64,000 bases of DNA. Origin: Hymenobacter jeongseonensis. Its GTDB lineage: Bacteria; Bacteroidota; Bacteroidia; Cytophagales; Hymenobacteraceae. This document shows positions 23,353 through 31,689 of this stretch, one piece after another. Position 1 is the stretch's first letter; every line of letters begins with the position of its first letter. Where the stretch lies: positions 1-64,000 of the forward strand of contig NZ_JADQDQ010000010.1 of NCBI RefSeq assembly GCF_015694725.1, read 5' to 3'. The position numbers were made by a program, and so were the translations under genes. The notes beneath the pieces are model-generated. The model searched no databases. It was not told the origin of the DNA and saw nothing but the letters and a program-made list of their open reading frames with translations.

Positions 23353-24318
23353 ATGGCCGGTGCTTCCTCTTCCAAAATCGTTGTTTATGGAGCCATTGTA
23401 GCCAACCTCGCTATTGCCGTTTCCAAGTTTGTGGCGGCATTTTTTACGGGCAGCGCGGCCATGATGTCGGAAGGCATTCACTCCCTGGTCGACAGCGGCA
23501 ACGGCATGCTGATTCTCTTCGGCATGAACCGCAGCGCCCGGCCCGCCGATGCCAAGCATCCTTTCGGCTACAGCAAGGAAATCTATTTCTGGACCGTCAT
23601 CGTGGCCGTCCTCATCTTCGCCGTGGGCGGGGGCATGTCGCTCTACAAAGGCTATCAGTACATCCAAAACCCCGCCCCGCTCACCGACCCTACCTGGAAC
23701 TACTGGGTGCTGGGCCTGGCCATCGTTTTTGAAAGCGTGGCAAGCACCTTGGCCTACCGGGAATTCCGCAAAACCCAGGGCGATTTCGGCTTTTGGCAGG
23801 CCCTGCGGCGTAGCAAAGACCCGGCGGTGTTCGCCATTTTGCTGGAAGACTTAGCGGCGGTAGTGGGTCTGTTCATCGCGCTGGCCGGCATTTACTTCGG
23901 GCACCTGTTCAACAACCTGTACTTCGACGGCGGCGCTTCAATGCTCATCGGCGTGCTGCTAGTGGGCATGGCGGTGTTCATGCTGGGCGAAGCCAAGGGG
24001 CTGCTCGTGGGCGAAGGCGCCGACGACACCGTGCTGCGCGACCTCGACGCCATTGCCCGCCAGGACTCTGCCGTGGAGCAGCTACGCGCGCCCCTCACCA
24101 TGTACCTGGGCCCAACCGACGCTGTGCTGGCCCTGGATATTTCGTTCAAAGGCCACCTGACTGCCGTGGAGGTAGAAGAAGCTGTGGAGCGCCTGCAAAC
24201 TGCCATCAAAGCCAAGCATCCGGAGTTTAAACGAATTTTTATTGAAGCCAGCGCGCTCACGCACCACGGCGAGGTAGCCGGGCCGGGCAGTATCCAGCCG
24301 GCTTCTACACTGTCCTAG
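23353..24318 (+). CDS. Cation diffusion facilitator transporter, copy 2
   Basis: The 321-residue protein parallels copy 1 along its entire length: the same SSSKxxxYGAI start, EGIHSLVDSGNG, DPTWNYWVLGL, RRSKDPAVFAILLEDLAA and RAPLTMYLGPTD, about 65% identical by eye. The C-terminus is longer by some residues (HHGEVAGPGSIQPAST). It retains all the transmembrane metal ligands seen in copy 1. The 154-bp spacer includes its own leader, so it could be expressed independently. Tandem duplication of a metal exporter suggests dosage or specificity divergence. Confidence 0.9.
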   Translation: MAGASSSKIVVYGAIVANLAIAVSKFVAAFFTGSAAMMSEGIHSLVDSGNGMLILFGMNRSARPADAKHPFGYSKEIYFWTVIVAVLIFAVGGGMSLYKGYQYIQNPAPLTDPTWNYWVLGLAIVFESVASTLAYREFRKTQGDFGFWQALRRSKDPAVFAILLEDLAAVVGLFIALAGIYFGHLFNNLYFDGGASMLIGVLLVGMAVFMLGEAKGLLVGEGADDTVLRDLDAIARQDSAVEQLRAPLTMYLGPTDAVLALDISFKGHLTAVEVEEAVERLQTAIKAKHPEFKRIFIEASALTHHGEVAGPGSIQPASTLS

Positions 24319-24399
24319 CATCGATTCTTACCGTTATGTCCGCGTTGCGGGTGCCGGGAGCAACTGTGTATGTGCAGCGCTTCCTGTTAGCTTATTTCT

Positions 24400-25569
24400 A
24401 TGATTTTATCTTCCTCCAACCCGTTCCGTTCGTTTTGGATGGGCGGCTACGAATGCACGGACCAGCTCAATTGCTTCGGGCACCGCGTCGATTTCCTGCC
24501 CCTCACCGGCCATTTGCAGCTAATTGACGAGGATTATGCGGCCCTGGGTCAGTTCCAGGTGCGCACCGTGCGCGAGGGAATTCGTTGGGCCCACATTGAG
24601 AAAACGCCCTATCAGTACGATTTCAGCACGGTGCAAACCATGTTGGCCGCTGGCCAGCGCCACGGCATTCAGCAAGTGTGGGATTTGTGCCACTTCGGCT
24701 ACCCCGACGACCTGACGCCGCTGCATCCGCTGTTTGCCCGGCGCTTTGCTGCGCTGTGCCGCGCCTTTGTGGCGTTCTACCGCAACCAGCGGCCCGACGA
24801 TGTTCTAATTGTCACGCCCATCAACGAGGTCAGCTTCATTTCCTGGCTCGGCGGCGATGCCCGGGGCACGGTGCCCTACTGCACCCACCAGGGCTGGGAA
24901 GTAAAGTACGGCCTGATGCGCGCTTACATTGAGGGCGCTCACGCATTGCGCGAGGCCGACCCCGGCATCCGCATTCTCACCACCGAGCCGCTCGTGAACA
25001 TTGTGCCGCCCCCACGGCCCACGCCCCGGCAGCGACGCGAGGCCGATGAAGCGCACCGCAACCAGTTTCAGGCCACCGACATTCTCTGCGGCCGCATGTG
25101 CCCGGAGCTGGGCGGCCGCCCGGAACTGCTCGACATTGTGGGCTTCAATTACTACTACGACAACCAGTGGCAGAACCACACCGACCTGAAGCTCGGTTGG
25201 AACGACGACGTGCACGACCCGCGCTGGCACCCTTTACGCACCCTCTTGCGCAACGCTTACAAGCGCTACCGCCGCCCCTTCGCCCTCACCGAAACCAGCC
25301 ACCCGGGCCTCGACCGGCCGCAGTGGCTGCGCATGATTGGCGAGGAGTGCGCCGCCGTGGTGGCCGACGGCCTGCCGCTGTGGGGCGCCTGCCTCTACCC
25401 CATCGTCGACCGGCCCGATTGGGACCACCTCGACCAGTGGCACCAGTCCGGCCTCTGGGACGCTGACCTCAGCCAGCCCGGCCCCGCCCGCGTACTGCAC
25501 CAGCCCAGCGCCGAGGCTTTGCGTGAGGCCCAGGCCCTGGTAGCCGCTGCCATCCCACCCAGCAGGTAG
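24400..25569 (+). CDS. Family 1-like glycoside hydrolase (clan GH-A)
   Basis: The 389-residue protein has a TIM-barrel pattern of a beta-glucosidase-like enzyme: FWMGGYECTDQL near the N-terminus, VREGIRWAHIE, then TPINE as strand-4 acid/base (usual NEP reads NEV) and LTETSHPG as the strand-7 nucleophile region. There is no signal peptide, so it is probably cytoplasmic. Family members hydrolyse beta-glycosides. The sequence is shorter and more divergent than typical GH1 (about 450 residues), so the specific activity is open. It is a single-gene unit. Confidence 0.75.
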   Translation: MILSSSNPFRSFWMGGYECTDQLNCFGHRVDFLPLTGHLQLIDEDYAALGQFQVRTVREGIRWAHIEKTPYQYDFSTVQTMLAAGQRHGIQQVWDLCHFGYPDDLTPLHPLFARRFAALCRAFVAFYRNQRPDDVLIVTPINEVSFISWLGGDARGTVPYCTHQGWEVKYGLMRAYIEGAHALREADPGIRILTTEPLVNIVPPPRPTPRQRREADEAHRNQFQATDILCGRMCPELGGRPELLDIVGFNYYYDNQWQNHTDLKLGWNDDVHDPRWHPLRTLLRNAYKRYRRPFALTETSHPGLDRPQWLRMIGEECAAVVADGLPLWGACLYPIVDRPDWDHLDQWHQSGLWDADLSQPGPARVLHQPSAEALREAQALVAAAIPPSR

Positions 25570-25596
25570 GTAGCAATCAAAATCACGGGGCGCTCC

Positions 25597-25604
25597 TACT
25601 TTTG
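25597..25604 (+). promoter_or_regulatory. Promoter -7 element of the ogt-like gene
   Basis: TACTTTTG, an exact TAnnTTTG match, ends 4 nt before the ATG at 25609, predicting a leaderless transcript. Confidence 0.55.
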
Positions 25605-25608
25605 CCCC

Positions 25609-26100
25609 ATGACAACCACGGCGTACCTCGATTCTCCCTTGGGCCTGCTCGGGCTCACGGGTTCCGATGCCGGATTGAGCGCGGTCAGCTTTCATCACAC
25701 CGAAGGACACACGGCTACGCCTTTTCATGTGGTGCCCGCTTGTTTGCAGGAAGGGCATCGCCAGTTGCAAGCCTATTTCGGCCGCGAACTGCGCGAGTTC
25801 AGCCTGACTTACGCACCCGCTTTCGGCACTGATTTCCAGAGCCAAGTATGGCAAGCGTTGGGCGGCATTGGGTACGGGCGCACAGCTTCTTACCTCGATG
25901 TGGCCAAGCTACTGAACAACCCCAAATCGGTGCGAGCCGTGGGCGCGGCCAATGGGCAAAACCCGCTGGCCATTGTGTGGCCCTGCCACCGCGTTATCGG
26001 CGCCGATGGCAGCCTGACGGGTTACGCCGGTGGCATGCACCGCAAGAAGTGGCTACTGGAATTTGAGCAGCCGGTGCGGCAAGGCGGATTATTTGGCTAA
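25609..26100 (+). CDS. ogt: Methylated-DNA--protein-cysteine methyltransferase
   Basis: This 163-residue protein has the N-terminal ribonuclease-like region and the conserved C-terminal DNA-binding half: FQSQVWQAL, RAVGAANGQNPLAIV, and WPCHRVIG with the acceptor Cys126. It removes alkyl groups from O6-alkylguanine by suicidal transfer to this cysteine, repairing DNA in the cytoplasm. No AraC-type Ada domain is fused, so the simple Ogt type applies. It is convergent with the next gene, 5 bp apart. Confidence 0.94.
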   Translation: MTTTAYLDSPLGLLGLTGSDAGLSAVSFHHTEGHTATPFHVVPACLQEGHRQLQAYFGRELREFSLTYAPAFGTDFQSQVWQALGGIGYGRTASYLDVAKLLNNPKSVRAVGAANGQNPLAIVWPCHRVIGADGSLTGYAGGMHRKKWLLEFEQPVRQGGLFG

Positions 26101-26105
26101 AAGCA

Positions 26106-26990
26106 CTACGCCCCCACCATCTTCAGCAAGCTTTTGTAGATGATGTTGTGCTGCCAATACAACTGGAGCACCATGGGAATGTGGTGGCGGCCCGGGATGA
26201 TGGTATAGGGCGCCGGCTGGCCAATGGCCTTCAGCCGGTCACGGAAACGGCCTGAGCTGCCGCTGATGCTGGGATATGTCTCGCCGCCGATAAAGAAAAT
26301 AAACGGCGGCATGCCTGCCTTAATCTTGTAGATGGGCGACTGCTCCTTCCACACCACGGGGTCGCTACCGAAGGGGACGAGGTACTGCTGGTCGCCTTCG
26401 TACTTCATTTCCTTCAAGTAGCTGTACATATCAAGCCCCGCCGGGTCGTCCATAATGGCGCCGCGCACGGGGTTTTGGGGCAGGCCGTTGGCGGCGAGCA
26501 GGGCATTGTCGGTAGCCAGCAGGGCTGCCAAGCCGCCGCCGGCCGAGTGGCCCATCACGAATACACGGGCGGGGTCGCCGCCGTAGGAATTGATGTTTTG
26601 TACGGTCCATGCTAGGGCGCGGGCACAGTCGGCGGCTTGCTCGGGCACGTGTATTGGCGGGGCAAGGCGGTAGTTGATTATCACAGCCACCACCCCTTGC
26701 TTGGCCAAGCGGCGTCCGATAAAGGTGTAAATATTCTTGTTGCCGCTGGTCCAGCTGCCGCCGTGGATGAACAACACCACGGGGTAGCCAGCCGCCGTAG
26801 CAGCCTTTTCTCGGGGTGAATAGACGTCCAGAATGTTGCGTTCTTTATCGAAACCCGGAGCCGTGGTGGGCAGGTAAGCTACGTCTTTGGCGCGGCGGCT
26901 GGGGCGGGCCACCACATATTCGGTGGCCAGCACCACTACCACAGCGGCCAGCAGCAGGGCCACGGGCAGCAACAAAAAGAAACGACGCAT
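26106..26990 (-). CDS. Alpha/beta-hydrolase, BD-FAE / carboxylesterase type
   Basis: The 294-residue protein starts with a signal anchor (RRFFLLLPVALLLAAVVVVLA). The oxyanion-hole motif FIHGGSW and the nucleophile elbow GHSAGGG (serine near residue 150) identify the esterase/lipase family with HGG. A C-terminal His in GRHHIPMV can complete the triad. Likely role: hydrolysis of short esters or acylated carbohydrates in the periplasm. The ATG at 26990 is chosen because it gives the best signal sequence. Confidence 0.85.
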   Translation of the reverse strand: MRRFFLLLPVALLLAAVVVVLATEYVVARPSRRAKDVAYLPTTAPGFDKERNILDVYSPREKAATAAGYPVVLFIHGGSWTSGNKNIYTFIGRRLAKQGVVAVIINYRLAPPIHVPEQAADCARALAWTVQNINSYGGDPARVFVMGHSAGGGLAALLATDNALLAANGLPQNPVRGAIMDDPAGLDMYSYLKEMKYEGDQQYLVPFGSDPVVWKEQSPIYKIKAGMPPFIFFIGGETYPSISGSSGRFRDRLKAIGQPAPYTIIPGRHHIPMVLQLYWQHNIIYKSLLKMVGA

Positions 26991-27116
26991 ACAGTCAGCA
27001 AGCAGTAAAGTCCGTCGCCAAGTAGTGGCGAGGTCGCTCACCTACGCCCTGGCACCCGTTACAGTTTGCCGAAGACCTCGGGAAGGGCTAGGGCAGGGCC
27101 TTGGCACTATTGGCTT

Positions 27117-27124
27117 TATCTTTG
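27117..27124 (+). promoter_or_regulatory. Promoter -7 element
   Basis: TATCTTTG matches TAnnTTTG exactly, 64 nt before the proposed GTG start of the TPR gene. A -33 TTG at the expected spacing is not seen. Confidence 0.45.
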
Positions 27125-27188
27125 TCCGAAACCGTGTTCAGCCGTTTTTATAGCGGTTGGGCCCTTACCCTTTTTAATTTTCATCTCC

Positions 27189-27968
27189 GTGTTGATTTCC
27201 ACTTCGCTCAAAACCGCTTCGCAGTCGCTGGCCGCATTTCTGCTGCTGGGGCTGTTGTTTGCTGCGCCGGCCCAGGCCCAGCGCAAGGGTCGTACCACGT
27301 CCGCTGCCAATGCCGATGGCAGCCTGGCTGGCACTACTTCGGCGGCAACTGTAGCGCAGCCAGCCCGGTTGAAACCCCTGTTCGGCGGCCTCACGCCCGC
27401 GCAGGCCACGCAGCTGATTGGCGAGGCGCAGCTCAAAGCCATTGCCGCCAGCTTTGCCTCCACCACCGAAGCCAGCACGTTTTTTACCACCAAAGGCTAC
27501 GAGTACCTCCGCGAAAACCAGCCCGATACGGCCGCGTATCGCTTCAACTTGGCTTGGCTTTTCAATCCTCAAAATGCTGAGGCTTTTCGCGGTTTGGGCA
27601 TTGTGGCCAGTGCCCAGCCCACGCCCGACGCGGCCATTGGCCTGCTTACCAAGGGCTTGGCTCTGTCGCCCAGCAGCACCTTACTGATGAGCGATTTGGG
27701 CACGAGTTACCTCATGCGCTACAACCAGACCAAGAAGAAAAAGGACCTCAAAACCGGCATGGAACTACTCCAACGCGTCACCGCCCTCGAGCCCAATAAC
27801 GGTACGGCGTGGCAGCAGCTGGCCCGCGGCCTGTATTACGAGGAGAAGTATCCGGAAGCCTGGGAAGCAGTGCACAAAGGCCAGGTCCAAAGCGTTGGCA
27901 GCCTTGACTTTGACCTCATCACCGATTTGCTAGCCAAGCAGCCTGACCCCCAGGGAAAGTTCAAGTAA
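27189..27968 (+). CDS. Exported tetratricopeptide-like protein
   Basis: The proposed GTG start at 27189 gives a 259-residue protein with a signal peptide (SLAAFLLLGLLFAAPAQAQ). The frame is open to 27066, but that extension is not signal-like. From residue 95 onward the sequence consists of helix pairs with TPR spacing (YRFNLAWLFNPQNAEAFRGLG, PNNGTAWQQLARGLYYEEKY). It probably acts as a periplasmic protein-interaction scaffold. The next gene, an outer-membrane barrel, begins 80 bp downstream on the same strand. Confidence 0.7.
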   Translation: MLISTSLKTASQSLAAFLLLGLLFAAPAQAQRKGRTTSAANADGSLAGTTSAATVAQPARLKPLFGGLTPAQATQLIGEAQLKAIAASFASTTEASTFFTTKGYEYLRENQPDTAAYRFNLAWLFNPQNAEAFRGLGIVASAQPTPDAAIGLLTKGLALSPSSTLLMSDLGTSYLMRYNQTKKKKDLKTGMELLQRVTALEPNNGTAWQQLARGLYYEEKYPEAWEAVHKGQVQSVGSLDFDLITDLLAKQPDPQGKFK

Positions 27969-28048
27969 GCGGAAAGAAAAGGCACGGATTTGGCAGATTG
28001 AGCGTTGGCAGCCGTATAAACGGTTTTCTTTCACTCATTTTGGATAGC

Positions 28049-28783
28049 ATGCGGATTCGCGCGTTGATTTTTGGCCTTGTAGCGGCGGGAGTATTTGGTA
28101 CCTCAACAGCTCAGGCCCAATACACCCGGCAAGTGCGCCACTACGATTCGCAGGGCCGCCCGTACTACCGGGGCCCCTTGCACGTCACCCTCGGCGGTGG
28201 CACCGCTTTTTACGACGGAGACCTGGGCAACAGCCCAGCCGACAACTTCTTTGGGCCGGCCGTGAGCTTGGGGGTGCGGTACCGGCTGACCACGCACCTG
28301 CACATCGGAAGCGAGTTTTCGTTCGTCAACATGGGAGCCCGCGACCAAGCCAAGGAACGCGGCTTGGCCTTCACCAGCAACAACGGGCTGGGCACAGTCT
28401 TTTTACGGTTCGACTTGTTGCGCGACGAATCTATTTATGCTGCCACGCGCGCCGAAGCCCCCAAGTTTCAGCTCTATGTGCAGGGCGGCGCGGGGCTGTT
28501 GCTCTATAGTCCGCGCGCTTACACGGGCACGGAACGCCCCAGCTCAACAACGTCTTACTTCCGCCCCGAGCGCAACGACTACCCGGCCCTGGCGGGCGTA
28601 GCTCCCGTGGGGGCCGGCTTCCAGGTACGCCTCACCGACCAGTTGCGCGCCGGCTTGGAGGGCAACTACTACTTCACCACCACCGACCAGCTGGACGACG
28701 CCAGCACCCGTCTCGGCGGCGCCTCGCTCAACAAAGATGGATTTGGTACGCTGATGCTGAAGCTGGATTATTCGCTGCGCTAG
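28049..28783 (+). CDS. Outer-membrane beta-barrel protein
   Basis: With the ATG at 28049 the protein has 244 residues, a signal peptide ending AQAQ, then a run of amphipathic strands: HVTLGGGTAFYDGDLG, VSLGVRYRLTTHLHIGSEFSF, QLYVQGGAGLLLYSP, and the last strand TLMLKLDYSLR ending in an aromatic-Leu-Arg, as in 8-stranded barrels. It resembles the DUF6089 / OmpA-like small barrel proteins of Bacteroidota. Function unknown; probably structural. It is followed by a bidirectional terminator. Confidence 0.75.
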   Translation: MRIRALIFGLVAAGVFGTSTAQAQYTRQVRHYDSQGRPYYRGPLHVTLGGGTAFYDGDLGNSPADNFFGPAVSLGVRYRLTTHLHIGSEFSFVNMGARDQAKERGLAFTSNNGLGTVFLRFDLLRDESIYAATRAEAPKFQLYVQGGAGLLLYSPRAYTGTERPSSTTSYFRPERNDYPALAGVAPVGAGFQVRLTDQLRAGLEGNYYFTTTDQLDDASTRLGGASLNKDGFGTLMLKLDYSLR

Positions 28784-28826
28784 GTTGCGCGAGAGCCAAC
28801 CAGGCAGAACGAAACTCAGCCACACG

Positions 28827-28862
28827 AAAAAGGGCCGCCAGCAATGCTGACGGCCCTTTTTT
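28827..28862. terminator. Bidirectional terminator
   Basis: AAAAAGGGCCGCCAGC (28827-28842) pairs with 28846-28862 around a 3-nt loop with one mismatch. It separates the barrel gene from the convergent M4 protease gene. Confidence 0.85.
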
Positions 28863-28880
28863 CTTAGCTCCGAAGCTTAT

Positions 28881-31346
28881 TTATTGCTTCACGAAGCGCT
28901 GGTGGAACACTTTCTGCCCGTCGCTCACGCTTAGGGTGTACATGCCCTTGGCTAGGCCACTGATGTTCAAGGTGCCGTTGCTGTAGGTAGCACCCGCGAT
29001 GCGCACTCCGCGAACATCGGTCAGGACCACGCTGGTGGCTTCGGCATTGCCGGGCAGCACGAGGCGTACGGCATCGGTGGCGGGGTTCGGGTACACTTCC
29101 AGGCCGCGGGCTAACTCATTGCCGAGCGGCATCGAGTCGCCACCGGTCAGGCTGTAAGTGCCGCCCGCGATGGCCGCGCCGCCGGTGATGTTCACCGTGT
29201 AGTCTTCGGTTTCGCCGTAGCTGTAGGTGTTGCAGCTGGTGGTGGCTGCGTTGTCGCTCAGAATCACGCGCAGGCGGGTAGCGCCTGTGCGGGCCGTGGT
29301 GGGCACCGTGAAGGTGCCGCTGAGGGTGGCCGCGCTGGCGCTGCTGCCGCTCACCACCAATTCGCCGGCGTCGGTGAACAAGCCGTTCTTGTTGTAGTCA
29401 ATGTAAATCTTCCAGTTCTCGGTGTAGGCGGTGCTGGTGAAGGCGGCCGAGAAGCGGATGGTCTGCGACGAACCTGCGGCAATGCTGGTGCTCAACGCTG
29501 TGCCGTTGTAGTAGCCGGCGTCTTTGGCCGACGTGCGGTTGATGGTGCCCAGGTTTACGAGGTCAATCCACTCATAGGCCTGGCTGGTGCCTTTGCTGGT
29601 GCAGTAGGTGGGCGTGCCGGTGGGGGGAGGCGTGGTGCCACCCGCTGCGGCGCCCACGCCCACGGCGTACCACGCATTGGTAACAGCCGTTACCTGGGCC
29701 GAACCGGCGCCATACAAGTCGGTAGCCGACTGAATGGAGTAGGTGCGAGCCGCGGCGTAGTTCGAAGAAGCCGTGAGGTACACACTCTCGGTGCGGTACG
29801 CAATTTTGGCGGCCGCGTCGATGCCGATACCGGTAACGCTGTAGGCGCTGCCGATGTCGTTGGTGCCGGCTTTGCCCACGCTCAGGATGTAGAACCAGTG
29901 GTTGAGCACGCCCGAGTTGGTGTGCACACCGCCCTGGTCATTAGCATTGCTGGGGGCGGTGCTGGTAGGCGCCCAGCTGGTGCCTTTGTAAGTGTCGGGC
30001 TGGCCTTCGGCGTTGGGGTTGCTCATCGAGCGCAGCGAAGGCCGCACTTTGTCGATGTCTTCGCCAATGAGCCACGTGGCTTTGGTGGGTGCCTTGTAGT
30101 ACTCCACGCAAGCGCCCCAGATATCGGAGAAGCCCTCATTGAGTGCGCCGGACTCGTTGGCATACGTCAGGTTGGCGGTGCTGGAGCATACGGCGTGGCC
30201 GATTTCGTGGGCCGCCACGTCGAGCGACGTCAACGGGTCGAAGCGGCTGGCGCCGTCGCCGTAGGTCATCACCGAGCCGTTCCAGTACGCATTTTCGAAA
30301 CCTACGCCGTCGCCGGGGGTGTCGTCGAAGTGCACGTAGCTCTTGATTTTGGCGCCGGCGTTGTTGTAGGAATTGCGGGCGTGAACGTTCTTGAAGTAGT
30401 CGTAGGTGCTTTGCGCACCCCAATGGGCGTCGAGGGCCGCGTTGTCGAAGTTGGCGTTGTTGTATTCCGTCCAGCTGTTGTCGGCGTCGATGAAGTCAAC
30501 GGCCGTGGTGTAGCTGTTGCCCTTGCGGGCGTTGTAGGTTTCGATGCCCAGGCCGCGGGTCAGCTCGCGCAGGCGGTAGCCGCCGGTGGCGGTTTCGGTG
30601 GCGCTGCTTACCGTTCCCGAGTACTTGGTCGCAAACGAACCAGTAGCCGCTACGTGCTTAATGATGTTGTCCTGCAACACCACCTTGCCCGTGCGGGCAT
30701 CGATGTAGATATAAGCGCGGCTGACGGGCTGCTGCGCATACACGTTGAATTTCCAAGCCAGTACCAGGGGCGCGTTATCGGCGCTGATGCGGCGGTCGCG
30801 CACAATCACCAGCTCGCCCTTGGGCAGGTAGGTGGCGGCCTGGTCGTTTTCCTGCTGCTTCAGGCCGGCCTCTTCGGCGGGGTCCTGCCACATGTATTTG
30901 CGGGCGCCTACTTTGGCCAGAGCCCGGCTTAGGGCGGTGGCTTCGTTCAGGGCGGGCGTGGTGTTGAGGCCAGCGATTTTCTCAAAGTCGCCGCTGATGC
31001 TCTCAATAGCCCCGCCTTTGGCGTGCACGTTATAGTCGGCGTGCTCTACGCGCACGCCTTTGTAGTACTGCGAGAATTTCTGGTGGGTGAAGCCCAACTG
31101 GTCCAGCTCGGTGCGGGCGGGCCGCAGCTGGTCGTCGCTGGTGAGGCCCAGCTGCTGGCGCAGCACTTGGGCCGCTTCGCTGGCCTTGTAGCTGGCCTTG
31201 CCGGCCGCGTTGAATTGCACCAGTTCGGGCTGGTTGTCGGCCCCTACCACTTTTGCCTGAATGCGGGAAGCGTCCTGCGCCTGCGCCGTGGTGGATGCCA
31301 ATGTGCCGAGCAATAGAAGTGCAGCAGCAGAGTATTGTTTTCTCAT
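28881..31346 (-). CDS. Secreted thermolysin-like metalloprotease (M4) with T9SS sorting domain
   Basis: The 821-residue protein has a signal peptide (1-24), an FTP/PepSY-like propeptide (about 30-230), and an M4 peptidase domain with HEIGHAV (zinc ligands His380 and His384, catalytic Glu381) and NEGFSD (zinc ligand Glu404). A GEVED-type beta domain follows (about 610-725), containing WKIYIDYNKNGLFTD. The last 80 residues form a type A T9SS sorting domain (YPNPATDAVRLVL, ending HQRFVKQ). It is expected to be exported across the outer membrane by the type IX system and to degrade extracellular protein. Confidence 0.94.
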   Translation of the reverse strand: MRKQYSAAALLLLGTLASTTAQAQDASRIQAKVVGADNQPELVQFNAAGKASYKASEAAQVLRQQLGLTSDDQLRPARTELDQLGFTHQKFSQYYKGVRVEHADYNVHAKGGAIESISGDFEKIAGLNTTPALNEATALSRALAKVGARKYMWQDPAEEAGLKQQENDQAATYLPKGELVIVRDRRISADNAPLVLAWKFNVYAQQPVSRAYIYIDARTGKVVLQDNIIKHVAATGSFATKYSGTVSSATETATGGYRLRELTRGLGIETYNARKGNSYTTAVDFIDADNSWTEYNNANFDNAALDAHWGAQSTYDYFKNVHARNSYNNAGAKIKSYVHFDDTPGDGVGFENAYWNGSVMTYGDGASRFDPLTSLDVAAHEIGHAVCSSTANLTYANESGALNEGFSDIWGACVEYYKAPTKATWLIGEDIDKVRPSLRSMSNPNAEGQPDTYKGTSWAPTSTAPSNANDQGGVHTNSGVLNHWFYILSVGKAGTNDIGSAYSVTGIGIDAAAKIAYRTESVYLTASSNYAAARTYSIQSATDLYGAGSAQVTAVTNAWYAVGVGAAAGGTTPPPTGTPTYCTSKGTSQAYEWIDLVNLGTINRTSAKDAGYYNGTALSTSIAAGSSQTIRFSAAFTSTAYTENWKIYIDYNKNGLFTDAGELVVSGSSASAATLSGTFTVPTTARTGATRLRVILSDNAATTSCNTYSYGETEDYTVNITGGAAIAGGTYSLTGGDSMPLGNELARGLEVYPNPATDAVRLVLPGNAEATSVVLTDVRGVRIAGATYSNGTLNISGLAKGMYTLSVSDGQKVFHQRFVKQ

Positions 31347-31689
31347 GTAAACCGTTTGGAGTTGTTGTAAAAAGTTGAACTGCAGAATTGAATATTTCGC
31401 ATCAATTCCACTGCAACCTAGTCATTTTGTTTACTACAAACTGCTTTTGTTGTAAATTTTATTGAAAAGCCCGGATTTTATAAATCAAAAGCGAAACAAA
31501 TAGTATTCTAACAAATAGAAACATTCTTTTACCCTGAATAAATAAACGGGTCGATTTTTGCTAGCGTCAAGTCGCACTCGGAGGGTGCACTAGCCCTTTG
31601 GATTGTGGATTGATTTTTCCATCCCGGCACGCGCGCTCTTTCTGCGGCTGTGCCAGCAGCCGAAGTAGACGCACCAACCGAATCAGCCC
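31347..31689. other. AT-rich intergenic region upstream of the M4 protease
   Basis: About 340 bp with no gene. The part next to 31346 is clearly AT-rich and should contain the protease promoter and leader, but I see no clean TAnnTTTG pair. No repeat or hairpin stands out. Confidence 0.5.
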
